Part shown: positions 7,240 to 14,823 of the stretch, in pieces
How positions within the stretch are numbered: the first letter of the stretch is position 1
Layout of the letters: every line of letters begins with the position of its first letter
NCBI GenBank assembly: GCA_949123685.1
Contig: CASBHZ010000044.1
Span: 1 to 24,338, forward strand
Source of the DNA: an uncultured Bacteroidales bacterium
GTDB lineage: Bacteria; Bacteroidota; Bacteroidia; Bacteroidales; Muribaculaceae
Direction of reading: 5' to 3'
Length of the DNA stretch: 24,338 nucleotides
The notes under the pieces: model-generated
The model's input: only the letters and a program-made list of their open reading frames with translations
What the model was told of the DNA's origin: nothing
The model's database searches: none
Made by a program: the position numbers and the translations under genes

Positions 7240-8157
7240 CTATTTTCTTGTGAATGTTATATCCGATGCCGTCTCATAGAATCCCATAGCCGATGATAAA
7301 TCAGGCGTAGCCACATAGAAACCGATCATGTCCTCAGGTGCAAACGTTATAGTTTGTTTATCACGGTCAAATTCTCCCGTAACGATCTTTTTGCTCAAAG
7401 TCCATTTTCCGGATGCATTATCTTTACCGATAACCCAAACATAATTGGTATCATCATACCATATTATAGGTTCCGGCAAAACCATTGAAACATAAACCTT
7501 ATCATTAGCCTCATCTTCTGTAAGATATAGAGACAAGACAGTTGGGTTATTCAGAAGGCCTGCAAGCTCAAGATACCCATTAGCATATTCTGCAGTCCCC
7601 TCCGGATATCCGCTGACTGTCACATTATAGGAAGCAGCCGCTCCATTTCCATTCTTGAAATTGAATTTCCATTTGCCCTGAATAAGGTCGTATGGAGGGA
7701 AAGCTTCATTATCAAGGACAGTAACAACCGTAGTAGACTGACTCCCCACTGTAGCACCATCACAGGAAACAATACTTACGTTGAATGTCCAGTCACCGGT
7801 CTTGTCAAAATCATCAACGAGTCTAACTTCCATTGACACCTGGTTTTCACCGGCTGGTATATTCAGAGTCTCGGAAGTCACTATATAATTACCGCTCCAA
7901 TTTCCGTCAATATCTTCAAAAGGTTTAACCGGCACATCACCCGTAGCTTCAATTTTAAGACGGACAGTAATCGGACCATTCGCATCCCCCTTTACTATAA
8001 CAGGAATATTTAGCATGTCCTGAGTCTCAACAGCTGTGATTTCGCTCTGTCCCATCTCTACCGTCACGCCCGACGCGGTATTGAATTCCTCCTTGTCGGA
8101 ACACGCCGTCAACGACAACGCGCCAAGAAAGAGAGCGAATATTTTAGTATATTTCAT
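7240..8157 (-). CDS. Surface lipoprotein accessory to SusC1/SusD1
   Basis: I use the ATG at 8157 (305 residues), because the longer frame from 8241 overlaps the SusD gene and lacks a signal. The protein starts MKYTKIFALFLGALSLTAC with lipidated Cys19, followed by SDKEEF, acidic residues of the kind found in the Bacteroidetes lipoprotein surface-export signal. The N-terminal part is beta-rich (ITVRLKIEATGDVPV, ENQVSMEVRLVDDFD), resembling a Calx-beta-like fold. The C-terminal part (LIQGKWKFNFKNG, KDNASGKWTLSKK) looks like a lipocalin-style or binding barrel, but I cannot name the family. It is the third gene after SusC1 and SusD1 with a 31-base gap, so it is probably a surface ligand-binding partner like SusE/SusF or other operon-specific lipoproteins. 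Confidence 0.8.
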   Translation of the reverse strand: MKYTKIFALFLGALSLTACSDKEEFNTASGVTVEMGQSEITAVETQDMLNIPVIVKGDANGPITVRLKIEATGDVPVKPFEDIDGNWSGNYIVTSETLNIPAGENQVSMEVRLVDDFDKTGDWTFNVSIVSCDGATVGSQSTTVVTVLDNEAFPPYDLIQGKWKFNFKNGNGAAASYNVTVSGYPEGTAEYANGYLELAGLLNNPTVLSLYLTEDEANDKVYVSMVLPEPIIWYDDTNYVWVIGKDNASGKWTLSKKIVTGEFDRDKQTITFAPEDMIGFYVATPDLSSAMGFYETASDITFTRK

Positions 8158-8188
8158 ATATTTATATGATTTGTAGTTACACAATAGA

Positions 8189-9727
8189 TTAATATCCCGG
8201 GTTCTGATGTCCTTTGAGCTGCGGGTTGCTATCCATTTCACCTACAGGAATCGGCAGCACATATCTGTAGTCACCTGCCTGATAAACAGTCTCTACGCTT
8301 GAAGGGAGGAGAACAGAGGGAAGATCGCTGAGATATCCGGAATAATTTACAGGACGGGTGAAACCAAGTCCCCAACGGCGGAGGTCACTGATACGGAATC
8401 CTTCTCCGATCAACTCCTTGGCTCTCTCCATACGAATCTCATTTATAAGTGTCGTGCCACTCAAACTCTGGTCATTATATCCCTCTATACGCGCCTTGCG
8501 GATGGCATTAAGCGCAGCATTCGCTTTGTCGGTTGCATTACCTTTTGCCGCTGCAGCCTCAGCCACAATCAGATACATCTCACTCAGACGGAAAGGTTTT
8601 GGCTTATTCTTAAACTCATTGTTTGAGCCGGTGTTGAACACAGGGTTTCCGGGGAATTTAATGAACGACATAGCCATAGTGCCCTGACCTTCGTTCTTCA
8701 ACTCAAAATAATCAAAGAATGAATAGTTACGCACATCTTCTTCACTATATAGACCAAGCACATCTGATGACGGTACATAATCTATAACGCCTTCTTTATT
8801 CGAAAGCCATGCGCTACCCGTGCTCGGCACAGAAGGGCCTTGCTTGGAATCCCCATAAGGAACGAAGATCAGTTCTTTACCCGCATCTGTAACCCACATG
8901 TTTAAATACTCATCGTAATCGCTTAATTCGTAAGGTCCGCTGATAACTTTCTCTGCCTTGGCAATCGCTGTATCGTAGTCACCCTTGAGCAATGCGACAC
9001 GTGCCTGAAGCGCAAGAACAGTATAAGTGCTCAGATATGACGCATTAGACGCAAGGTTTGCGGTAGCACCGTCAACACCTGATTTCTCATAAGCCTCAAG
9101 ATCACTATACGCCTGCTCGAGATCTCTTTCCACAAGTGCAAAAGTCTCGGCAAGAGTTGAACGACCTTTATACTGAGTGTAATCTCCGGTTGGCTTATAT
9201 TCCGTTATCAGAGGAACACCCGTGTTAGCGGCGTTTGGATCACCAACATTATAGGAATTACAATAATGATCGGCAAGGAAATAATAGAAGAATGCACGAG
9301 CCCAATGAGCCTCTCCGCGATAACGCTGAAGTGAAATCCGCTCTGCATCCGATATACCAGCCGCAGCCATAAGCGATTCTACCTTGGGTAGGAAATAGTT
9401 AACATCGGCAATCGAAGAATATGGACCCGACCAGAAACTTGCGAATTCCTGCGTGCTTGAATTAATGTTACCTGCACTGATCGGACCGATACGGTTACCA
9501 TTGACTACCGTACCGATAAATAGGTCTGCCTGAATATCAGGATAGGCAATGTATCCACCTCCGGTCAGCGAACGTATGCTATTGTAGATGCCGTTTCTGA
9601 ATTTCATGGCATCCTTCTCTGTCTGGATTGCAGTCTCGTCACTGAGTGTACCGGCCGGCAACTCGTTCATGTCGCACGAGGTAAACAGGGCGCCTGCAAT
9701 CAATATGCTTAAAAATACTTTTTTCAT
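8189..9727 (-). CDS. SusD/RagB family nutrient-binding lipoprotein (SusD1)
   Basis: This 512-residue SusD-like lipoprotein is predicted to cap the SusC1 transporter at the cell surface and bind its ligand. It begins MKKVFLSILIAGALFTSC (lipidated Cys18). Family features include the TPR-like helical region (AEHWARAFFYYFLADHY-like stretch EAHWARAFFYYFLADHY), YLSTYTVLALQARVALLKGDYDTAIAKAEKVI, FRLSEMYLIVAEAAA and the C-terminal ELIGEGFRISDLRRWG with YVLPIPVGEMDSNP. It starts 20 bases after the SusC1 stop, so the two are one transcription unit. Its sequence is clearly different from SusD2 at 18079-19821, so the two modules likely bind different ligands. The ligand cannot be read from the sequence. 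The neighbouring proteases suggest peptide rather than glycan, as in RagB of Porphyromonas gingivalis. Confidence 0.93.
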   Translation of the reverse strand: MKKVFLSILIAGALFTSCDMNELPAGTLSDETAIQTEKDAMKFRNGIYNSIRSLTGGGYIAYPDIQADLFIGTVVNGNRIGPISAGNINSSTQEFASFWSGPYSSIADVNYFLPKVESLMAAAGISDAERISLQRYRGEAHWARAFFYYFLADHYCNSYNVGDPNAANTGVPLITEYKPTGDYTQYKGRSTLAETFALVERDLEQAYSDLEAYEKSGVDGATANLASNASYLSTYTVLALQARVALLKGDYDTAIAKAEKVISGPYELSDYDEYLNMWVTDAGKELIFVPYGDSKQGPSVPSTGSAWLSNKEGVIDYVPSSDVLGLYSEEDVRNYSFFDYFELKNEGQGTMAMSFIKFPGNPVFNTGSNNEFKNKPKPFRLSEMYLIVAEAAAAKGNATDKANAALNAIRKARIEGYNDQSLSGTTLINEIRMERAKELIGEGFRISDLRRWGLGFTRPVNYSGYLSDLPSVLLPSSVETVYQAGDYRYVLPIPVGEMDSNPQLKGHQNPGY

Positions 9728-9747
9728 AATAAATTGTTCTGCAGTGT

Positions 9748-12700
9748 TTAGAATGTCACCTCAACGCCAAGTTCATACTGACGGGTGTTGGGGTAGGCGA
9801 ACTGATACATATTTGTCTGAGGTTCCGGATCGTAACCTGTATAGTTTGTCACAGTCCAGAGGTTTCTGCCAGTGAAGTGAAGGGTCACATTCTCAAGTTT
9901 GGCTGCCTCCATCCATTTCTTAGGAAGTGAATATGTCAATGTCAAGTTCTTAAGACGCATAAATGATGCATCCTCGATAAGACGGTCGTCAAACTGAATC
10001 TGCTCGGAAGGACCGGGATGCATGGTAACGTCACCGGGCTTGGACCATACGTCAAGCATATCCGTAGACTGGTTCACAAGAAGACCCTGAGCGGCATTGT
10101 TTAAGAAAAATGCATCATTGTTCATCATATATTTCTTTGCCGCCCATACGAAATCAAGCTGGAGGGCGAGTCCTTTCCAACGGAGGTTAGTGCCGAAGCC
10201 ACCATTCCATGGTGCATACTGGCTCTTGCCTGTCATCACTGAATTTTGCTCCTCGTTGTAAACCTTGGTCACGTTGTCGTTCTTGTCAAGCCACATCTGC
10301 TTGCCGTCACGCGGGTCTACTCCGAGATAACGCACTGCGTAGTATTCACCTGCTGAATGACCTACCTGATATCTAAGACCTGTGGATGCCAAAGTATAAT
10401 AATCCCTGCCATTGAAGAGCTCGGTGATCTCATTCTTATTGTAGTTGAAGTTGGCACGAACACCCCAATACCAATCTTTCGTGCGGATGATGTCTGCATT
10501 GAGTGTAACATCCACACCGGTATTTGTCATTGACCCGATATTGCCGGCACCTGAGCTGAATCCTGTGGTATAACTCCATGGTATGCTCATGAGCATGTCT
10601 GTAGTAGTCTTCTTGTAGAAATCAACTTCTCCGGAAAGGATGTTGAACACCCTGAAATGAAGACCTGCGTCAAATGACTTCACTGTCTCCCAAGTCAAGT
10701 CAGGATTCGAAGGATTCCAAAGACCCCAGGAAACCTGGTCATCTCCATAACCTTCATCATATGGTTTGACAGAACCGAAATAAAGATAATTATTAATCGA
10801 AGAGTTACCTGTAGTTCCGTAGCTTACGCGTGCCTGAAGTTCGTCAAGCCATTCTACCGGCTGTAGGAAAGCTTCTTTTTTTGCGTTCCACATGCCACCG
10901 ACAGAGAAGAAGTTTGACCAACGGTGACCGGGAGCGAACTTGGAACTGCCGTCACGACGGTAAGTAGCCTCGAAGAAATATCTGTCGCTGAAGTCATAGT
11001 TCAGCTTGAAGAAAAGTGAATTGAATGTTTCGTTCACTATTGTCTGTGTAAAATCTGAAGGAGTAACATTTACACCCTGTGTGAGAAGCATTGTGCGCTT
11101 ATCAGTATACCCACGAACAATAGCACCGAAACCGTTCTCTCTGGAAATTATTGATTCCTGACCGGCAAGAACCGTGAAATTGTGCTGATCGTTGATATTG
11201 AAATTATACTCAGCTGTGTTCGTATATGTAAATGAATAATACCTTGAAAAAGTCTGTTGGTTTGCACCCGTATTCATAAAGCCAACAGGCTTTTTAGGAT
11301 TACCAATAAGGTCTCCCATAGGAGTCACGAATGATTCATAGGGATAAGTCTCCCAATTGATACGCGCGTCATAACCGTCAACCGCCTGCTGTGCACGGAT
11401 TATCAGTCCATCAATAGGAGTAATCTGTTCAAACATATTAACGTTAGCCGTTACTCTTGACCGATACCTGTTCCATATAGATTTATTGAATTCGGGAGTA
11501 TAGGGATTATTGACCGAATAATGAAGTGCTTGTGCCTTGTCACCATAAATTATATTACCGTTTTCATCGAAATGATAATAATACGGAGAATCATACGGAA
11601 GAGCTATACGGGCAAGCACCATCGGATTACTGATGTCAATACCGTCTGGTGTAGCGGCAGATGAAGTTGAACGATATTTGGTATAACCGAGGTTTGACTG
11701 AAGACCTACACGGAACCAGTTGTTAACCTTCACGTTGAGGGCTGCGCGCAATGTCTCGCGACGCATGTTGGAATACTTCGAGATACCATCCTCGTCGAAG
11801 TGGTTGAGCGAAACATAATAGTTCAAATTCTCGCTACCTCCGCGAACAGATGCATCAATAGAATAAGTCGGGGCACTGGAGTTAAACAGTTCGTCACGCC
11901 AGTTGGTAGAGATACCATACTTATTTACGAGATCGCGGATATTATCGCTGACAGGAGATCCGATACGGTCACGGAATTCGATATACTGTTTGGAATCCAT
12001 CATCTCCACATTGTCTTCAACCATCTGTGACCATCCGTAATTGGCACGCACCGTCACCTTGGGACGCTCGCCCATGGCACCGCGCTTGGAAGTGATCACG
12101 ATAACACCGTTCGCTGCTCGCGAACCGTAAACGGCAACAGAAGCTGCATCTTTCAACACGGTTATATTCTGAATGTCGTTCGGGTTGAGAGTAGTGAAGA
12201 CTGTTGACGACACCGGCGCGCCATCAAGGATGAACAGCGGAGTGTTGCCCGCGTTAAGTGAGTTCACACCACGGATACGGATCGCATTGCTCGGAGCACC
12301 GGGATCTCCCGTTCCGGAGAGGATGCTAAGACCGGCAACCTGACCCTGGAGAGCGTCAACGAACGTTGCGGTGGGTATATTTTCAAGCTGCTTCTCGCCG
12401 ACTACGGCAACGGAACCTACTACAGAACCAAGTTTCTTGGCGGAACCGTAACCGAGAACCACGAGCTCATCAAGATCAGAATCAGAACTTGACAGCTTTA
12501 CTACCATATCGTTTTGCAGTGTCACTGTCTTGGCTGCATAGCCCACGTAGCTCACTTTAACCTGCTTAACACTTGCAGGAACATTGAGTGTGAACTTGCC
12601 GTCCACGTCGGTTGCTACGCCCTGGCCGCCGCCGATGGGCAGGACAGTGGCGCCGATCAGAGGCTCGGACGTTGTCGCGTCGACAACCGTGCCGTGATAG

Positions 12701-12771
12701 GTGCGCGTCTGTGCCGAAACGGCAAGACCGCTGACTATCAGCGTCATCAAGATTAAAAACAATTTTCTCAT
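9748..12771 (-). CDS. SusC/RagA family TonB-dependent transporter (SusC1)
   Basis: This 1007-residue outer-membrane transporter has a signal peptide with likely cleavage after SA (residue 20). A carboxypeptidase-regulatory-like beta domain covers about 23-95 (GTVVDATTSEPLIGATV...VDGKFTLNV). A SusC-type linker/TonB-box segment DELVVLGYG (101-109) follows, then a plug domain (about 110-230, including IRIRGVNSLNAGNTPLFILDG and AVYGSRAANGVIVITSKRG). The rest is a 22-strand barrel ending in a terminal Phe. The first ~110 residues are about three-quarters identical to SusC2 but the bodies diverge. Its start codon lies inside the inverted repeat. The only strong promoter in the central segment faces this gene, 320 bases upstream, so this module appears to be the one switched on in this assembly. 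Confidence 0.95.
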   Translation of the reverse strand: MRKLFLILMTLIVSGLAVSAQTRTYHGTVVDATTSEPLIGATVLPIGGGQGVATDVDGKFTLNVPASVKQVKVSYVGYAAKTVTLQNDMVVKLSSSDSDLDELVVLGYGSAKKLGSVVGSVAVVGEKQLENIPTATFVDALQGQVAGLSILSGTGDPGAPSNAIRIRGVNSLNAGNTPLFILDGAPVSSTVFTTLNPNDIQNITVLKDAASVAVYGSRAANGVIVITSKRGAMGERPKVTVRANYGWSQMVEDNVEMMDSKQYIEFRDRIGSPVSDNIRDLVNKYGISTNWRDELFNSSAPTYSIDASVRGGSENLNYYVSLNHFDEDGISKYSNMRRETLRAALNVKVNNWFRVGLQSNLGYTKYRSTSSAATPDGIDISNPMVLARIALPYDSPYYYHFDENGNIIYGDKAQALHYSVNNPYTPEFNKSIWNRYRSRVTANVNMFEQITPIDGLIIRAQQAVDGYDARINWETYPYESFVTPMGDLIGNPKKPVGFMNTGANQQTFSRYYSFTYTNTAEYNFNINDQHNFTVLAGQESIISRENGFGAIVRGYTDKRTMLLTQGVNVTPSDFTQTIVNETFNSLFFKLNYDFSDRYFFEATYRRDGSSKFAPGHRWSNFFSVGGMWNAKKEAFLQPVEWLDELQARVSYGTTGNSSINNYLYFGSVKPYDEGYGDDQVSWGLWNPSNPDLTWETVKSFDAGLHFRVFNILSGEVDFYKKTTTDMLMSIPWSYTTGFSSGAGNIGSMTNTGVDVTLNADIIRTKDWYWGVRANFNYNKNEITELFNGRDYYTLASTGLRYQVGHSAGEYYAVRYLGVDPRDGKQMWLDKNDNVTKVYNEEQNSVMTGKSQYAPWNGGFGTNLRWKGLALQLDFVWAAKKYMMNNDAFFLNNAAQGLLVNQSTDMLDVWSKPGDVTMHPGPSEQIQFDDRLIEDASFMRLKNLTLTYSLPKKWMEAAKLENVTLHFTGRNLWTVTNYTGYDPEPQTNMYQFAYPNTRQYELGVEVTF

Positions 12772-12797
12772 ACGTAATAATTTAGAGATAAGTTATT
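12735..12797 (-). repeat. Inverted repeat copy 1 (predicted inversion site, SusC1 start)
   Basis: Read on the minus strand, these 63 bases match 60 of 63 in the plus-strand copy at 14761-14823 and 59 of 61 in the copy at 24278-24338. They include ACTTATCTCTAAATTA, the start codon and ATGAGAAAATTGTTTTTAAT. Further identical blocks shared with copy 2 lie just inside the gene (12678-12717, 40 bases; 12581-12618, 38 bases). Confidence 0.9.
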
Positions 12798-12895
12798 ATT
12801 GTTTGTTGTTAAAAATTCACGAATTGTGTTGATTCAAAGATGATAGTGTTATCTGTTTCTTAGTGTGTATCAAGTGTTTTAGTTAAACAATAAAG

Positions 12896-12933
12896 TGCCC
12901 GCTTTTTCCAAATCCCCGGAAACCGGGAGCACC
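12896..12933 (-). promoter_or_regulatory. Possible structured leader or attenuator of the switched operon
   Basis: In the leader read on the minus strand, GTGCTCCCGG can pair locally with CCGGG (loop TTT) or instead with CGGGCAC about 20 bases later. The second pairing is followed by TTTATTGTTT. The two pairings exclude each other, as in attenuators. It lies about 125 bases before the SusC1 start codon and within the ~315-base predicted leader. Function is inferred from shape only. Confidence 0.4.
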
Positions 12934-13093
12934 CCGATGATTTGTTGTGTCTTAATGAAAACAATACTTTTCAATTAGCGCTGATGAGCCTACGGAATTA
13001 TTGAATCCGGCAGCCCTTTTCTTTTGTCAGTCTCAGAAGCATTTCTGCTTCCGTTTGATTTGTTAAAATTTCTATAACAAACTTAAATTTGCA

Positions 13094-13125
13094 CAAATTT
13101 AATATTATCAATCCATATTTCCAAA
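13094..13125 (-). promoter_or_regulatory. Bacteroidetes promoter reading toward SusC1
   Basis: On the minus strand, TTTG (13125-13122), a 20-base spacer and TAAATTTG (13101-13094) match the Bacteroidetes -33/-7 consensus exactly. Transcription would start near 13088, giving a leader of about 315 bases before the ATG at 12771. A second overlapping -7-like box (TAAGTTTG, 13085-13078) lacks a matching -33. No equivalent exists before SusC2 (14737-14786) or in the ~120 bases before the third susC start. Confidence 0.72.
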
Positions 13126-13317
13126 TTTTATTATCCATTTTAACACAATTCCGAGCATTTTCTGTAAAAATATATTAAAAGCGATTTTAATATAGCATTG
13201 GTATACTTGCAATCGCGTTTATATCAAATTTGTCTACAAATTCTTTGAAGAATGTGACAAAAAAATCAGCAGACAGAGTAGATTTTATAGCATACACATA
13301 TAAAAATTAAAAAAAAC

Positions 13318-14736
13318 ATGATTATTCTTAAAGAATTGTTTAAAGAAAGACAGCGTTCTGACGGTTATTGCCAGATCGTGATCCGTGTTCACCACAATGG
13401 TAAATCAAGGCGTGTCAACACTCCTGTTTACACAGCAGAGTCTTGTTGGGATACCTTGCATTCCCGCATAAACGAACAGGACAATGATTATGAAATTAAA
13501 AATGAAATAATAGAATCAATATATCGTCGCATCTCAGGAAAGATACAGGCATTGATCGACCAGATCATTGATGAGAGACTTGACGAAATGATATACGCCT
13601 TAAACAATGACATGTCTCCAAACAATGGTATATCGCCGAAAACTAATACTTCCTGTGATATGACCGATTGTGACCCAGAATCGGCACATCTCGAACATGG
13701 CATCAATTTTCTTGACCTCATTGCCAGGAAAGCGGCGGCATCGGTGTCTCACAATACGCGCAGGGGATACGAAGGTTTCATGCGCTACGTGGAGAGACGT
13801 TTCGGGAAAGAGCTGTTCGCATCTGGGATAAATCAGGATTTTACAAACAGGTTCATATCGGCAATAGATATGGATTATGGCAGCAGTGAATCAATGAGGA
13901 GATTTATGATCTCGCGCTATAATGCTGTCGTTAATTTCGGCAAAGATTCGGGATTGCTCGCCAAGCGATTAAAAATAGCGCTTCCACCTTATTATCTGCT
14001 CCCTGCCGACCGGAATCTCTCGGGGGAAGAGATATGTAACATATTTTCTGCATTTACGGAGGCAATATATAATGATCCCAAGATTGAAAGCCGCGAAACC
14101 GAAGCATTGGGCATTTTCATACTTGACATAGCTTTTCAAGGACTTGCACCGGTGGATTTGGCAAATCTGAGAGTAAAATCCCTGAAGTTTTCAACCATAC
14201 ACGCATTTGAAAAAAATCCAAGGAAATACAGGGACGATGATGAATATCGCCGGATGTATGATTCTCCCGAAAACAGACTTAGGACGGTTACTTTTTCCAC
14301 TACCAGAAAAAAGACAGGGCGACCGGTGCAGATTGTCGCCTCTACTTTAGGTATAGAATGTTTCATCAGGAAGTTAATGGCTGGCAAAGATGGAGACGAT
14401 TATCTCTTGTCCTGCTTTGACAAGACAATAACATATTCTGCATCGCAACGCCAAAACCGTCTTGCCAATTATTTCAATATGATGGCTCGAAATCTGAACA
14501 AAGGTATTTCAAGACATTATGTCAAACACAATCTTGGCATAAGCAGAAGAGTCACATTTTATTTTGCCCGTCATGCCTTCTGCAATCTTGTTGACGGCAT
14601 GGATATTCCGCGCCATATAATACAGAATATGGTAGGACACCGCAATTCCGTGCTTGAAACAAGTTACCTGCGTCCTATCACTCCCTGGGAGCAAGCAAAA
14701 ATTTCCCATACGCTCCTGAGTCGCTACTTCACTTAG
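13318..14736 (+). CDS. Tyrosine site-specific recombinase, probable SusC/SusD invertase
   Basis: This is a 472-residue tyrosine recombinase. An N-terminal arm-binding-like region (MIILKELFKERQRSDGYCQIVIRV, roughly 1-90) precedes a SAM-like core-binding domain (about 130-225) and the catalytic domain. Visible active-site positions are Lys332 (TRKKTGRPV), Arg418-His419 (FYFARHAF), His441 (MVGHRNS) and the nucleophile Tyr450 (ETSYLRP). The usual first Arg is replaced by Ala277 in FQGLAPVDL, and the usual HxxR His is Tyr415. Both are tolerated variations in Bacteroidetes recombinases; the CTnDOT integrase also lacks the first Arg. It lies between inverted repeats at the starts of SusC1 and SusC2, which argues for an invertase rather than a mobile-element integrase. 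The start ATG at 13318 follows an A-rich stretch. No convincing promoter was found; CAAATTTG at 13225 is one base off the -7 consensus. Confidence 0.9.
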   Translation: MIILKELFKERQRSDGYCQIVIRVHHNGKSRRVNTPVYTAESCWDTLHSRINEQDNDYEIKNEIIESIYRRISGKIQALIDQIIDERLDEMIYALNNDMSPNNGISPKTNTSCDMTDCDPESAHLEHGINFLDLIARKAAASVSHNTRRGYEGFMRYVERRFGKELFASGINQDFTNRFISAIDMDYGSSESMRRFMISRYNAVVNFGKDSGLLAKRLKIALPPYYLLPADRNLSGEEICNIFSAFTEAIYNDPKIESRETEALGIFILDIAFQGLAPVDLANLRVKSLKFSTIHAFEKNPRKYRDDDEYRRMYDSPENRLRTVTFSTTRKKTGRPVQIVASTLGIECFIRKLMAGKDGDDYLLSCFDKTITYSASQRQNRLANYFNMMARNLNKGISRHYVKHNLGISRRVTFYFARHAFCNLVDGMDIPRHIIQNMVGHRNSVLETSYLRPITPWEQAKISHTLLSRYFT

Positions 14737-14760
14737 AAACACAATCAGATTCTCTTACTT

Positions 14761-14823
14761 AATAACTTATCTCTAAATTACTAAGTATGAGAAAATTGTT
14801 TTTAATCTTGATGACGCTGGTAG
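14761..14823 (+). repeat. Inverted repeat copy 2 (predicted inversion site, SusC2 start)
   Basis: These 63 bases match copy 1 (12735-12797, opposite strand) except at three positions. They begin 25 bases after the recombinase stop and include the SusC2 ATG at 14787. Inside the gene, 14841-14880 and 14940-14977 are also identical to SusC1, while the stretch between (14824-14840) differs. Confidence 0.9.

Larger units (their letters stand above)
12772..14786. other. Predicted invertible segment with recombinase and promoter
   Basis: This ~2-kb segment is bounded by the inverted susC 5' repeats. It contains a leftward promoter with a long leader (12772-13125) and the rightward recombinase gene (13318-14736). 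Inversion would place the promoter and leader before SusC2 and the recombinase before SusC1. The arrangement is seen directly. Inversion itself is inferred from the known role of tyrosine recombinases at SusC/SusD loci in Bacteroides. Confidence 0.72.

Noticed and set aside
13318..14736. Integrase of a conjugative or integrative element
   Set aside because: No transfer, mobilisation or phage genes and no tRNA or attachment site are nearby; the flanking inverted susC repeats fit an invertase better.
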